Source: Kocuria subflava
GTDB lineage: Bacteria; Actinomycetota; Actinomycetes; Actinomycetales; Micrococcaceae
Assembly (NCBI RefSeq): GCF_012163155.1
Contig: NZ_JAAVUN010000008.1
Location: forward strand, 42,717 to 106,716
DNA length: 64,000 bases
Reading direction: 5' to 3'
The notes under the pieces were generated by a model. It was given only the letters and a program-made list of their open reading frames with translations, was not told the DNA's origin and ran no database searches. How positions within the stretch are numbered: the first letter of the stretch is position 1; the number at the start of each line of letters is the position of its first letter. Below are positions 7,475 through 16,179 of the stretch, piece after piece. The translations under genes and the position numbers were made by a program.

Positions 7475-10223
7475 CCTGTGCTCCCCTCCACAGATCCACC
7501 AGCTCGTTACGGCGGGACATGTTCAGTTTGCGCAGGACCTGGAGCATGTGTCCTTCCACGGTGCGGCGAGAGAGCCCCACCTGTTCGGCAATGGACTGGT
7601 TGGTCAGACCCGCTGCTGCAAGATCAGCGATCTCACGCTCGCGTGAGGTCAGCACGGCGGCCATGCTCACCGCACGGGCATCCATCTCCCCGGTGCCCAC
7701 CTCCACCACTTCGTCGTCGGGAAACGGCACCACCGGGCCCGTCCCGGAGGTGTGTCCACGAACTGCTATCAGGCGCTCCAGGTAACCGGCCAGACTCAGA
7801 TCCCCCATGGCGGCAGCGCTGCGCAGAGCAGCCCGAAGATCGGTGATCTTCTGCCCGTCCAGGGCAACGGCCAACAGCCGCAGACTCTCCGCCCAAGCGC
7901 CCTGGCAGCGCTGAGCGGTGACTGTCAACTCACGCACCGCGAACTCGGATCCAGCCCGTGCCAGTGCTTGCAGGAACACCAGGGCCAGCCCGTGGCAACC
8001 GCGAACCATGGTGTCATCCGCCCAGCTGCGCCACCTCTGGACTCCGGCTGCCACGTCTCCCAACAGGAATTCAGTCAACCCGCGGAAGTACTCGCCGGTG
8101 GCACGGTAGAGATAAGACTCCTGGGCGTGATCGGTGTGATCCATCCGCAGCAGCTCCTTGGCATCAGTGTGCCGACCCACCCATGCGAAGGCCGCTGCGG
8201 TGAGGCTGACCACCAGGTGCGGCACGGGAAAGGCCACCGCGTCAGCCGTTGCCTTCAACGCGGCCTCCAGGTACCCCACCGACTTGTGCGGGCGGCCCGT
8301 GAGCAACAACAAGGCACCTTTGAGGACGTTGTGCTGCACCCAGGCAGGAGTGTCCGGCAATCCGCCGTCCTGGCCCTGGACCTGCTCCAACAGCTCAGAC
8401 CACTGTCCGCCGAAAATGGCGGCGATCATGGCCGCATCCTCCGTGTGCTGCTGGGCCAGGCGTGCATTGCGCGCCGCCAGGTCCACACGGACTGCGTGCG
8501 TCAGGATGGCCTGCCCATCAGTGGGCCGGCCACACACTGCGTTGGCTTTTGCCGTCAGACCCACCATCAAAGCTCGAGTTGTGCGTTCCACGCTGCGGGC
8601 TGCGGAGGCGCGCGCCAGGGAATCCAACAGGGTTTTGTAGTCACCGCGGAAGTTTTCCAGAATCCACCGGGCGGACAGGGCCGCTTCCTCCAGTGCGGCG
8701 TTCTGCGCCAGCTCATGGGGTGAATGCTCCGCTGCGGCGGTGCTGCTCATCAGTGCCCGGTGATGCCCCTGTGCCATGGCCAGCAGGGTCTCGAACTCCC
8801 CGGTTGCTCGCCGTTGCTGCGTGCTCATGGCGGCCAGCACGTACAGGGCCTCGACTTCACGGATCTGGAGCGGGTGCTGGGGATCCGGCGTGGCATCCAG
8901 CAACGGCCTGGCCAGTTCGGTGGCGGCGTCAATCTGCCCCACGCCTGCGAGTGCCAAGGTGTGCAGCCCCCGCAACGGGGCAGCGTGGCCTGGATCCAGA
9001 GTTCGGATCAAGGCTTGCACCGTGTTGTAGTCGGCACTCACGGCAGCCGATTCCGCCAGATGCGTGATTCTCACCGGGTCCAGCGGCAGCCCCAGGGCAT
9101 GGCGCCACAGTTCCAGGTCCGCACGAGCCCCCGCCACCACGCGTGCATCCGTGCTGTACCCGGCAACGACGTCGTAGAGCTCCCGGTCCCGCTGCTCGGA
9201 GATCAGTCCGGGGACCAATCCGGCGATCCAGGTGTTGGTCAGCACCACACCGCGGGAAGGGCCCCGGCCCTGCAGGCGCAGCACACCGGTGTCCATCAAG
9301 GCATCCAGGTTCTGGGCACCGAACAGGTCGATCAAGACGGAGGCGGGGAACTGACGCAGGCGGGAGAGCACTTGAACAATGCTCACCTGATCGGGATCCA
9401 GGCGGGTGGTGGACAGTGCCTGGCACAGCAGCTGTTCACCGTTGTGGACACCGGGATCCGGCAGGTTGTTGCCCACGTTGCTCTGGGGCAACATGTGCCC
9501 CAGAGCCGTCACGGCGTGCCCCACCACGCCCTGGGACCTGCGCAAGATGGGGACAGCTTCTGTGATTTCCGGTTCACGGCCCAGGGCTGCTCGCAGCAAC
9601 TCGGTCACATCGGGCAAGGACAGATCCGGGATTCTGTGATCGGAGATCACGCCGTCTCGCCACAGCTGACTCATGGCACGGCCCGTCAAACGGATCGAGG
9701 TGGCCGCCAACAGCAAGGAAATCTCCTGATTACGCGTCAGCTGCGCCAACACATGGCGGTGGGACTCCTGAAGGAGGTGGACGTCATCCACCACCACCAA
9801 CACCGGTGCGTCCTGAGCGTTGTGGTGCAGCCAGGTACGTGCCCGTTGGAAAGCGCGAACCACGGTGTGCTCAGCACCGTGGCCGTCAGGTGCCGCACGG
9901 GTGTCGGATCGCCCGGGTTCTGCGATTTCGGACGGGCCTGAGCTGCTTGCGAGCAGTCCCACGATCTCCTGTGGCAGGCCGGCAGCCGGATCAGCTGGTG
10001 ATCGACCACCTGGCGGTGCGAGTGTCCACCACCGAATGATGTGTGCCGTGCCCTCCAACCGGGCGCACAGCTGATCCAGCAGCACGGTTTTGCCCACACC
10101 CTGTGAGCCCGTGAGCACCATGCTGGGCCCGTGGGCGTCCCACTCCCACGAGCTGGCCAGTGCTCGCAGAAAAGCCGCCCTGCTGGGCAGTTTGACGGTC
10201 AGGACGCCATCAGCGGGATTCAT
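7467..10223 (-). CDS. large LuxR-family regulator with intact ATPase domain (first of a tandem pair)
   Basis: A 918-residue LAL-like regulator. Walker A is intact: GSQGVGKT at 39-46 (Lys45). Walker B is VLVVVDDVHLL near 135. A long helical middle follows, and a LuxR DNA-binding domain beginning LTSREREIADLAAAG ends the protein. I place the start at the ATG at 10223, which overlaps the sufU stop as ATGA; an upstream in-frame start at 10286 would lie wholly inside sufU. The gene overlaps sufU by 4 nt and its paralogue by 8 nt, so all three are probably translated together. Family knowledge: LAL regulators control sugar, antibiotic or stress genes; here a link to Fe-S assembly is inferred from linkage only. 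Confidence 0.85.
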   Translation of the reverse strand: MNPADGVLTVKLPSRAAFLRALASSWEWDAHGPSMVLTGSQGVGKTVLLDQLCARLEGTAHIIRWWTLAPPGGRSPADPAAGLPQEIVGLLASSSGPSEIAEPGRSDTRAAPDGHGAEHTVVRAFQRARTWLHHNAQDAPVLVVVDDVHLLQESHRHVLAQLTRNQEISLLLAATSIRLTGRAMSQLWRDGVISDHRIPDLSLPDVTELLRAALGREPEITEAVPILRRSQGVVGHAVTALGHMLPQSNVGNNLPDPGVHNGEQLLCQALSTTRLDPDQVSIVQVLSRLRQFPASVLIDLFGAQNLDALMDTGVLRLQGRGPSRGVVLTNTWIAGLVPGLISEQRDRELYDVVAGYSTDARVVAGARADLELWRHALGLPLDPVRITHLAESAAVSADYNTVQALIRTLDPGHAAPLRGLHTLALAGVGQIDAATELARPLLDATPDPQHPLQIREVEALYVLAAMSTQQRRATGEFETLLAMAQGHHRALMSSTAAAEHSPHELAQNAALEEAALSARWILENFRGDYKTLLDSLARASAARSVERTTRALMVGLTAKANAVCGRPTDGQAILTHAVRVDLAARNARLAQQHTEDAAMIAAIFGGQWSELLEQVQGQDGGLPDTPAWVQHNVLKGALLLLTGRPHKSVGYLEAALKATADAVAFPVPHLVVSLTAAAFAWVGRHTDAKELLRMDHTDHAQESYLYRATGEYFRGLTEFLLGDVAAGVQRWRSWADDTMVRGCHGLALVFLQALARAGSEFAVRELTVTAQRCQGAWAESLRLLAVALDGQKITDLRAALRSAAAMGDLSLAGYLERLIAVRGHTSGTGPVVPFPDDEVVEVGTGEMDARAVSMAAVLTSREREIADLAAAGLTNQSIAEQVGLSRRTVEGHMLQVLRKLNMSRRNELVDLWRGAQGD

Positions 10224-10693
10224 TCCCGCTCCACGCCGGCTTGCATCAGGGCAGCCTCCGTGGCCACCCAGGCCAGCGCTGCGCATTTGACCCGTGCCAC
10301 GAACTTGGCCACGCCGGCAAAGGCCACACCATCGCCCAACAGTTCCTCGTCCGGCTCCGCGGTCCCCCGGGAACGCAGCATCTCCCGGAAACCGTCAATC
10401 TGGCGGCGCAGGGTGTGGACATCGGTCTGTGGAGCCATCTCCGCCAGGACGGATGCTGCCGCCATGGAAATGGAACAGCCGTCCCCCTGCCAGGTCAAAG
10501 ACGTCACGGTGTCACCGTCCAACCCCACCCGAACCAGGATCTGGTCCCCGCAGGTGGGGTTGAACTCGTGATGGGTGCCGGCGGCCGATTCACCGGGCAG
10601 CAGGGTGGCATCGGCTCCGGCCAACCCCTCCCCGATTCTCCGCTTGGAATGATCCAGAATCACGTCCTGGTACATCTGGTCCAAAGCACTCAT
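10220..10693 (-). CDS. sufU: Fe-S assembly sulfurtransfer protein SufU
   Basis: A 157-residue SufU. It takes persulfide sulfur from the cysteine desulfurase SufS and passes it to the Fe-S scaffold. The zinc ligands of the family are all present: Cys48 and Asp50 in FNPTCGDQI, Cys73 in GDGCSIS, and Cys137 in VKCAALAW, matching B. subtilis C41, D43, C66 and C128. The region between Cys73 and Cys137 carries the insertion that separates SufU from IscU. ATG at 10693. It lies 62 nt after sufS; its stop overlaps the start of a LuxR regulator. The SufBCD scaffold genes are not in this window. Confidence 0.95.
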   Translation of the reverse strand: MSALDQMYQDVILDHSKRRIGEGLAGADATLLPGESAAGTHHEFNPTCGDQILVRVGLDGDTVTSLTWQGDGCSISMAAASVLAEMAPQTDVHTLRRQIDGFREMLRSRGTAEPDEELLGDGVAFAGVAKFVARVKCAALAWVATEAALMQAGVERE

Positions 10694-10755
10694 GGTGTGG
10701 GTGACTCCTCGTCAGTGGTCAAGTCGGAACAAGCGGGGGTAGAGCCGAGGCTGGT

Positions 10756-12081
10756 TCAGTCCTCCAGGCGGAAATACCGCCGCACCCCGGCCAGCTCGTT
10801 CAGTAAGCGGTCGACGTCATCGGTGGTGTTGTAGAGGTAGGTGCTGGCTCGGGTGGTGGCCGTGACCCCCAGGCGCCGGTGCAGGGGCTGGGCGCAGTGG
10901 TGACCCACGCGCACCGCCACACCGGCCACGTCAAGCAACTGACCGACGTCGTGGGCATGGACACCCTCCACCACCACGGAAGCCAGGCCCACCCGGTCCA
11001 CTCCGGGTTGCGGACCGATCAGGCGGATCCCGGGAAGCTGCGCGACTCCGGCCGCCAGACGTTGACCCAGCTCGGACTCCCACGTGGCCACGTTCTCCAT
11101 GCCCACAGCGTCCAGGAACCGCACCGCCTCCGCCAGGGCAACGGCCTGGGAGATGCGCTGGGTGCCGGCTTCAAATCGTGTGGGGGCGGGCAGGTATTCG
11201 CTGCGTTCCATGGTCACGGAGGTGATCATGGAACCGCCGGTCAGGAACGTGGGCAGGACATCCAACAGCTCGGCACGCCCGTACAGGGCACCAATACCAG
11301 TGGGACCCAGCATCTTGTGACCGGAGAACGCCGCAAAATCCACACCCAGCTCATGGAAATTCACCGGCAGGTGCGGCACCGATTGGCAGGCGTCCAGCAC
11401 TGTGAAGGCCCCGACCTTGCGGGCGGCATCCACCAGCGCGGCGACGTCGTTGACTGCACCGGTCACGTTGGAGACGTGGGTGAAGGACACCACGCGGGTT
11501 TGCTCGGTGATCACAGAATCCACGGCGGGCAGATCCAGGACACCGTGGTCGTCAACCGGGATCCAGCGCAGCTCGGCCCCGGTTCGGGCGCACAACTCCT
11601 GCCAGGGCACCAGATTGGCGTGGTGTTCGGATTCCGTGACCACAATCTGGTCTCCGGGCCCCAGACGGAACTGCTGGGAGGCCTCTCCCGCACCGTTGCT
11701 ACCCGCTGAGGCGTTGGAGAAGGCGTAGGTGATCAGGTTGATCGCCTCGGTGGCGTTGGAGGTCCACACGATCTCCCGGGGACCCGCTCCCACAAAGTTC
11801 GCCACGGTCTCGCGTGCCTGCTCAAAAGCGTCAGTGGCCTCCACAGCTACCGTGTGTGCCCCGCGGTGAACGGCGGAATAGGAGGAGCGGAGGAAGTCGA
11901 ACTCGGCATCCAGCACGGACTGCGGGCGTTGGGAGGTGGCACCGGAGTCCAGGTACACCAGCGGTTGATCCATCACGGAACGTTGCAGGAGGGGGAACTG
12001 TGCTGCCAGCTCCCGTGCGCGCTCGTTGTTCAGCGCACCCGGTACGGGGGTGGTCAAAGCTGGGCTGGTGCCGGTGGGCAC
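10756..12081 (-). CDS. sufS: SufS cysteine desulfurase
   Basis: Class II PLP-dependent cysteine desulfurase of 441 residues (E. coli SufS 406). It removes sulfur from cysteine as an enzyme persulfide. Seen: VYLDSGATSQRP near the start of the fold, TSNATEAINL, SEHHANLVPW, the PLP lysine in FSGHKMLGPTG, and the catalytic cysteine in RVGHHCAQP. The start is set at GTG 12081 because AGGAGG lies six nt upstream (12088-12093); a longer reading from ATG 12126 has no ribosome binding site. The first 30 residues are a Pro/Thr-rich extension. It heads the sufS-sufU-LuxR-LuxR run. Confidence 0.95.
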   Translation of the reverse strand: MPTGTSPALTTPVPGALNNERARELAAQFPLLQRSVMDQPLVYLDSGATSQRPQSVLDAEFDFLRSSYSAVHRGAHTVAVEATDAFEQARETVANFVGAGPREIVWTSNATEAINLITYAFSNASAGSNGAGEASQQFRLGPGDQIVVTESEHHANLVPWQELCARTGAELRWIPVDDHGVLDLPAVDSVITEQTRVVSFTHVSNVTGAVNDVAALVDAARKVGAFTVLDACQSVPHLPVNFHELGVDFAAFSGHKMLGPTGIGALYGRAELLDVLPTFLTGGSMITSVTMERSEYLPAPTRFEAGTQRISQAVALAEAVRFLDAVGMENVATWESELGQRLAAGVAQLPGIRLIGPQPGVDRVGLASVVVEGVHAHDVGQLLDVAGVAVRVGHHCAQPLHRRLGVTATTRASTYLYNTTDDVDRLLNELAGVRRYFRLED

Positions 12082-12177
12082 GGGGAACCTCCTGAGGCTG
12101 CTGTGGCTCGGGCTGACGCGGATCATGCGCGGGTGGGCGCTCGTCCACGGCCACCTTCACCGTATCGAGCCTCCTTT

Positions 12178-12214
12178 ACTCAACGTTAGACCAGCTCAAC
12201 ACTTGAGTAACGTT
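12178..12214. promoter_or_regulatory. inverted/direct repeat upstream of sufS (candidate operator)
   Basis: ACTCAA (12178-12183) and TTGAGT (12203-12208) form an inverted repeat, and AACGTT occurs immediately after both arms (12182-12187 and 12209-12214). The element is AT-rich compared with its surroundings and lies about 100 nt before the sufS start, in the gap between pth and sufS. It has the look of a regulator site, but no known box is recognised. Confidence 0.35.
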
Positions 12215-12292
12215 TTGTCCTCCCCAACTGACGACGACGCCGGGACGTGTCCCGCCTCAACGCATGGTGTCAGGGGCTGCGATCTCCCACCC

Positions 12293-12883
12293 TCAACGGG
12301 CGTGGACCGCGTTCTGTGCGGCCGTCAGGCCGTGGTCGATGATCTGCTCGACGGCATCCGCGGAGCGCTCCAGCAGCAGCGGCAGATCAGCCTGTTCCGT
12401 ACTGGTGAAGGGCTTGAGCACAAAGTCAGCGGTGTCCATGCGTCCCGGGGGCCGTCCCACCCCCACCCGCACGCGCAGGTAGTCCTTGCTCCCGCAAGCC
12501 TTGGAGATGTCCCGCAGTCCGTTGTGGCCACCTTCGCCTCCGCCGCGTTTGAGCTTGATGGCGTCGAAGTCGATGTCCACCTCGTCATGGACCACCACCA
12601 GGTTCTCCAGGGTTGCGCCAAAGAACTTCAGCACGGAGGCCACGGGCCCACCGCTGAGGTTCATGTAACTCATGGGCTTGACCAGAACCAGTCGGGGACC
12701 GCCCGGGCGCAAACGCGTTTCCACCATCTGTGTGCGGGTCTGCTTGTGCACCGTGAACTTCTGGCCCGTTCGTGCCGCCAGGTCGTCCAGGACCATCTGA
12801 CCCACGTTGTGGCGAGTGCGTTCATACTGCGGGCCGGGGTTGCCCAGTCCCACCACTATCCATCGTTCAGTCACGGACACCAT
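12293..12883 (-). CDS. pth: peptidyl-tRNA hydrolase
   Basis: A 196-residue Pth, close to the E. coli length of 194. It cleaves peptidyl-tRNAs that drop off ribosomes. The family start VGLGNPGPQYERTRHNVG carries the catalytic His in RTRHN; KPMSYMNLSG and VHDEVDIDF (with the Asp that orients the His) and the tRNA-binding GGGEGGHNGLRD segment are intact. GGAG at 12885-12888 lies too near the first ATG (12883) and better fits in-frame GTG codons at 12880 or 12874, so the true start may be one or three codons later. Follows rplY after a strong hairpin. Confidence 0.95.
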   Translation of the reverse strand: MVSVTERWIVVGLGNPGPQYERTRHNVGQMVLDDLAARTGQKFTVHKQTRTQMVETRLRPGGPRLVLVKPMSYMNLSGGPVASVLKFFGATLENLVVVHDEVDIDFDAIKLKRGGGEGGHNGLRDISKACGSKDYLRVRVGVGRPPGRMDTADFVLKPFTSTEQADLPLLLERSADAVEQIIDHGLTAAQNAVHAR

Positions 12884-12926
12884 TCTCCATGTTCACGCTG
12901 ATCTCTGCGCCGGACGGTCCAAGAAC

Positions 12927-12964
12927 CGGACGGCACCCGGGGGATCTCCCCCGGGTGCCGTCCG
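12927..12964 (-). terminator. 17-bp perfect hairpin between rplY and pth
   Basis: CGGACGGCACCCGGGGG (12927-12943) pairs perfectly with 12948-12964 around ATCT. It lies after the rplY stop and before the pth start, so it should reduce read-through from rplY into pth. The bases that follow on the minus strand (GGTTCTTGG) are only weakly T-rich. Confidence 0.65.
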
Positions 12965-13000
12965 TGGCAAGATGACGGTCAGGCCGCCATCTGCAAAGAA

Positions 13001-13642
13001 TCACTCGTCGTCCGAGGACTCCTCGGAAGCCTCGGCCTCAGCGGCCTCGCCCTCTTCACCTTCGGCTTCTTCGCCCTCGGCCTCGGGCTCTTCGCCCAGG
13101 TCCTGCTCGATGGGCTCGGCCACGTTGACCACCAGCATCTCTGCATCGGTGACCAGCTCGACGCCGGAAGGCAGGTTGATGTCGGAGGCGTAGAGGTGCT
13201 GCTCGGGTTCGCGACCCTCCACGGAGAGCTCGAACTGCTCGGGGACCTTGAGGGCATCCACCAGGACGGTCACGGTGGACTCTTCCTGGTTGTACATGGT
13301 GCCGGGAGCCACCTCGCCGGTGACAACCAGGGGCACGTCCACCTCAACCTTTTCGCCGCGCTTGACGGTCAGGAGGTCGATGTGGAGGATCTCCGGGCGG
13401 ATCGGGTGACGCTGGATGTCCTTGAGCATGCACAGGTGCTCACCGTCGGCCAGGACCTCAATCACGGCGTTGGCGTTACGGGCAACCAACATCATCTCGT
13501 GGCCCGGCAGGGACACGTGGATGGGATCGTGGCCGTGACCGTAGATCACGGCGGGGATCTGGTCGTTGGCGCGGATGCGGCGGGCGTAGCCCTTGCCGAA
13601 ATCGGTGCGGACTTCACCGGGAATGCGAATGACGTCAACCAT
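13001..13642 (-). CDS. rplY: ribosomal protein bL25 / general stress protein Ctc
   Basis: A long-form (Ctc/TL5-type) bL25 of 213 residues, which binds 5S rRNA. The N-terminal L25 domain contains RTDFGKGYARRIRANDQIPAVIYG and the HPIRPEILHIDLL segment; the C-terminal beta domain follows (VEVDVPLVVTGEVAPG). The last 35 residues are almost only Glu, Ala and Ser, an acidic tail common in actinobacterial Ctc. The start is ATG at 13642 after GAGGAG; the in-frame GTG at 13660 contains this ribosome binding site and is rejected. In related genomes rplY follows prs; here three plus-strand genes separate the two. Confidence 0.93.
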   Translation of the reverse strand: MVDVIRIPGEVRTDFGKGYARRIRANDQIPAVIYGHGHDPIHVSLPGHEMMLVARNANAVIEVLADGEHLCMLKDIQRHPIRPEILHIDLLTVKRGEKVEVDVPLVVTGEVAPGTMYNQEESTVTVLVDALKVPEQFELSVEGREPEQHLYASDINLPSGVELVTDAEMLVVNVAEPIEQDLGEEPEAEGEEAEGEEGEAAEAEASEESSDDE

Positions 13643-14298
13643 GCTGGTTCGACTCCTCACGGGTTGTGCTGGGTACCTGATGGATCAGGCATGTTCTTCA
13701 CGTACGTTGCGCCGGCCACAGGCGACCGGCTCATCATCGTTCAGATGATTCCGACGTCACAGCCCACGCGGGCCTGTTCCTGACGGAATCCTCAGCAGAT
13801 TCGAACCAGCCTCGTCGATCACGGGACGCTGATGCACACGCACCTGCGATCCCCTCGCCTCGGCAACCGGGAAATACTAGCACGCAGGGCGTGAAGTGCC
13901 CCTGACATGCTGTGATTCACACCACCATCCCAAGAATTAGATGATTTGGACACATCTGGGGACGCCTGAAAGCGAACCCACCTCTTAGGATGGAGACGTC
14001 TGAAAGCACCTCAACGTGGTGACGAGTGATGGGGATCTCCGCGGCACGTCCAGAGGCTGGATGACCAACAGAAGTCGTCGTCTGCAACAAGGTCGGTCCT
14101 CGCGGTGACACGTGGGAACCGTCGTCGTTCTTGGGGAACGGCAGCTGATTGACCACGGTGCACTGCCGCGCTCCATGGGCTGAATCTGGGGAGGGGCACC
14201 CGCCCCGCGGTCGCAGGTGTTCGCCGTCGTCGCTTCTGGTGTGCGCTGAAATCCAGCGCCAACGTTCTGTGGTTCTTCTTGAGGGGGAGGAAGAAGTG
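13643..14298. other. long divergent intergenic region
   Basis: About 650 nt between rplY (minus) and the polyprenyl glycosylphosphotransferase (plus). The central part (13915-14010) is AT-richer and probably holds promoters. A 13-nt direct repeat, GACG(C/T)CTGAAAGC, is at 13961-13973 and 13995-14007, 34 nt apart. The plus leader from about 14010 to 14298 is GC-rich and rich in small inverted repeats such as GGGGAGGGGCACCCGCCCC near 14190. I recognise no riboswitch and see no supported gene. Confidence 0.4.
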
Positions 14299-16068
14299 AT
14301 GGCCAGTGTCACCGACTCATCGGTGGACGGCATGAGTCCGCACCATGATGCTCATGCCGGCAAGCGCAACGGTCCCGGTGGCGATCGCAGCCACGCCCGC
14401 GGCCCGGCGCCGGCGCAGCTACCCATCAACGGGGACGGCTCACCGGTACAGCCCAGCACCGGCCCCGTGGAGGTGATTCGCCGCTCCACGGACGGTCAGG
14501 CACCCACCCGCTCCGGGTCAACCTCCACCTCGGCCTCCGGCACCGCCATGAGCACAGAGCGCATCCCGGGGAAAACCCCCGCCGTGCGCCCTGCGGCCGG
14601 TGGCGGAAGCGATGACTGGCGCTCCCGGTACGTGTGGTCCATGCGGATCACTGACGCCGTGGCCATTGCGGCCACCGTTCTCATGGCACAACTGGGCCGA
14701 TTCGGCGCGGACGGCATCCGCGGCGGAAGCGATCTGGTCTGGGGTGGCGTGTACGTCAGCTACTGGTTCGTGGGCATCTTGTTGGCTGTCCTGTGGTGGA
14801 CCTGGTTGGAACTGCGCGGAACGCGCGCGGTCCGGCTGATCGGCTACGGCATGGAAGAGTCCCGGGAGGTCTCCTCTGCGGTGTTGATCTTCTTCAGCGC
14901 AGTGGCCATCTTCTCCTTTGCCCTGTCCCTGCCGTTTGCCCGCGGGTACGTGCTCATCGCCTTGCCCGCAGGCCTGGTGCTGCTCATCCTGGGGCGCTGG
15001 TGCCTGCGGACCTACTTGCTCCACGGGCGGCGCCGCCGGCGCTCCGGAATGTCACGCACCATGGTGGTGGGGCGCCAACGCGGCGCGCTGGAAACCGTGC
15101 AGTCCCTCCAAGACCACGTCGAGGCCGGCCTGGCACCGGTGGTGGCCTACTACCCCGTCGGCAAGCAGCCCATCCCGGAAAAGTTGGCCACCGTGGACGT
15201 GCGCAACGCACTGTCCCAGGGAGAACGCCCCACCGTGGCCGGAATCCTGGAGGCGGCTCACCGCAACCGCGTCCAGGCGCTGGTGCTGACCAACAACTCT
15301 CCACTGAGCTCGGCGGAGATTCGCCACCTCAGCTGGTACCTGGCGGATGCGCGCATTCGTCTGATCCTCAACACCGGCCTGACCGATGTGGCAGGTCCGC
15401 GCATCCACACCCAGCAGCTGGCCGGGCTGCCCCTGATCCATGTGTCCACTCCGCGGATGTCCTGGTCCCGGCGCCTGCTCAAGCGCGGCATGGACGTGGC
15501 GGGTGCGCTGGCAGCTCTGCTGATCCTCTCCCCGGTCATGCTGGTGGTGGCGGCCATGGTCAAGGCCCATGACCGTGGCCCGGTGTTCTTCGGCCAGGAA
15601 CGTGTGGGCCTGGACGGTAGCCGGTTCAAGATGCTGAAGTTCCGCTCCATGTACACGGATGCCGAGGAACGCAAAGCCGCTCTTCTGGCCGCCAACGAAT
15701 CCCAAGGGGATGTCCTGTTCAAGATGAAGGACGATCCCCGTGTGACCAAGCCTGGCAAGGTGCTGCGCCGTTACAGCCTGGATGAGCTGCCGCAGTTCGT
15801 GAACGTGCTCAAGGGAGAGATGTCCCTGGTGGGTCCCCGTCCGCCGCTTGAATCCGAGGTGGACAAGTACGAGGACTACGTTCACCGCCGCCTTCGTGTG
15901 AAGCCGGGCATCACCGGGCTGTGGCAGGTTTCCGGCCGCTCGGATCTGGACTGGGACCAGTCCGTCCGCCTGGACCTCTACTACGTGGAGAACTGGTCCG
16001 TTCTGGAGGACGTGCTGATCCTGCTGCGCACCGTCAAGGCGGTCTTTGCACCGTCCGGCGCCTACTGA
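14299..16068 (+). CDS. exopolysaccharide polyprenyl glycosylphosphotransferase (WbaP/CpsE type)
   Basis: A 589-residue polyprenyl-phosphate sugar-1-phosphate transferase. It starts polymer synthesis by moving a sugar phosphate from UDP-sugar to undecaprenyl phosphate. After a disordered Gly/Ser/Thr/Pro-rich N-terminus of about 110 residues there are four membrane helices, a Rossmann-like cytoplasmic segment, and the catalytic domain beginning RLLKRGMDVAGALAALLIL. Catalytic features: GPVFFGQERVG, FKMLKFRSM, RRYSLDELPQFVNVL, SLVGPRPPL and PGITGLWQVSGR. The ATG at 14299 follows GGAGG (14286-14290) by 8 nt. The other polymer genes are not adjacent. It is the first of three plus-strand envelope genes set between prs and rplY. 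Confidence 0.93.
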   Translation: MASVTDSSVDGMSPHHDAHAGKRNGPGGDRSHARGPAPAQLPINGDGSPVQPSTGPVEVIRRSTDGQAPTRSGSTSTSASGTAMSTERIPGKTPAVRPAAGGGSDDWRSRYVWSMRITDAVAIAATVLMAQLGRFGADGIRGGSDLVWGGVYVSYWFVGILLAVLWWTWLELRGTRAVRLIGYGMEESREVSSAVLIFFSAVAIFSFALSLPFARGYVLIALPAGLVLLILGRWCLRTYLLHGRRRRRSGMSRTMVVGRQRGALETVQSLQDHVEAGLAPVVAYYPVGKQPIPEKLATVDVRNALSQGERPTVAGILEAAHRNRVQALVLTNNSPLSSAEIRHLSWYLADARIRLILNTGLTDVAGPRIHTQQLAGLPLIHVSTPRMSWSRRLLKRGMDVAGALAALLILSPVMLVVAAMVKAHDRGPVFFGQERVGLDGSRFKMLKFRSMYTDAEERKAALLAANESQGDVLFKMKDDPRVTKPGKVLRRYSLDELPQFVNVLKGEMSLVGPRPPLESEVDKYEDYVHRRLRVKPGITGLWQVSGRSDLDWDQSVRLDLYYVENWSVLEDVLILLRTVKAVFAPSGAY

Positions 16069-16088
16069 CCAGCCATGACCTTGGCTCT

Positions 16089-16112
16089 ATAACAAAACGG
16101 TCACGTTATACT
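16089..16112 (+). promoter_or_regulatory. promoter of the GH25-SLH gene with overlapping inverted repeat
   Basis: A near-consensus -10 TATACT lies at 16107-16112, 67 nt before the GTG start. An inverted repeat ATAAC (16089-16093) / GTTAT (16105-16109) overlaps it, within the AT-rich string between the two genes. A convincing -35 is not seen (TTGGCT at 16081 is 20 nt away). The arrangement suggests control by a regulator binding across the -10. Confidence 0.5.
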
Positions 16113-16179
16113 CTCTTCGGTTCGGCCTGCGCTTCCCCTCCCCCATGGGCCGGATGTCCCCCCGACGATAGGCAACAGC

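Noticed and set aside
4730..12000. Many long plus frames across the LuxR and suf genes
   Set aside because: Antisense shadows caused by GC-rich codon bias; no ribosome binding sites or family motifs.
11831..12160. 109-codon minus frame from GTG 12160 with AAAGGAGG upstream
   Set aside because: It runs almost entirely inside sufS in another frame, has biased composition and no family; a short leader peptide cannot be excluded but there is no support.
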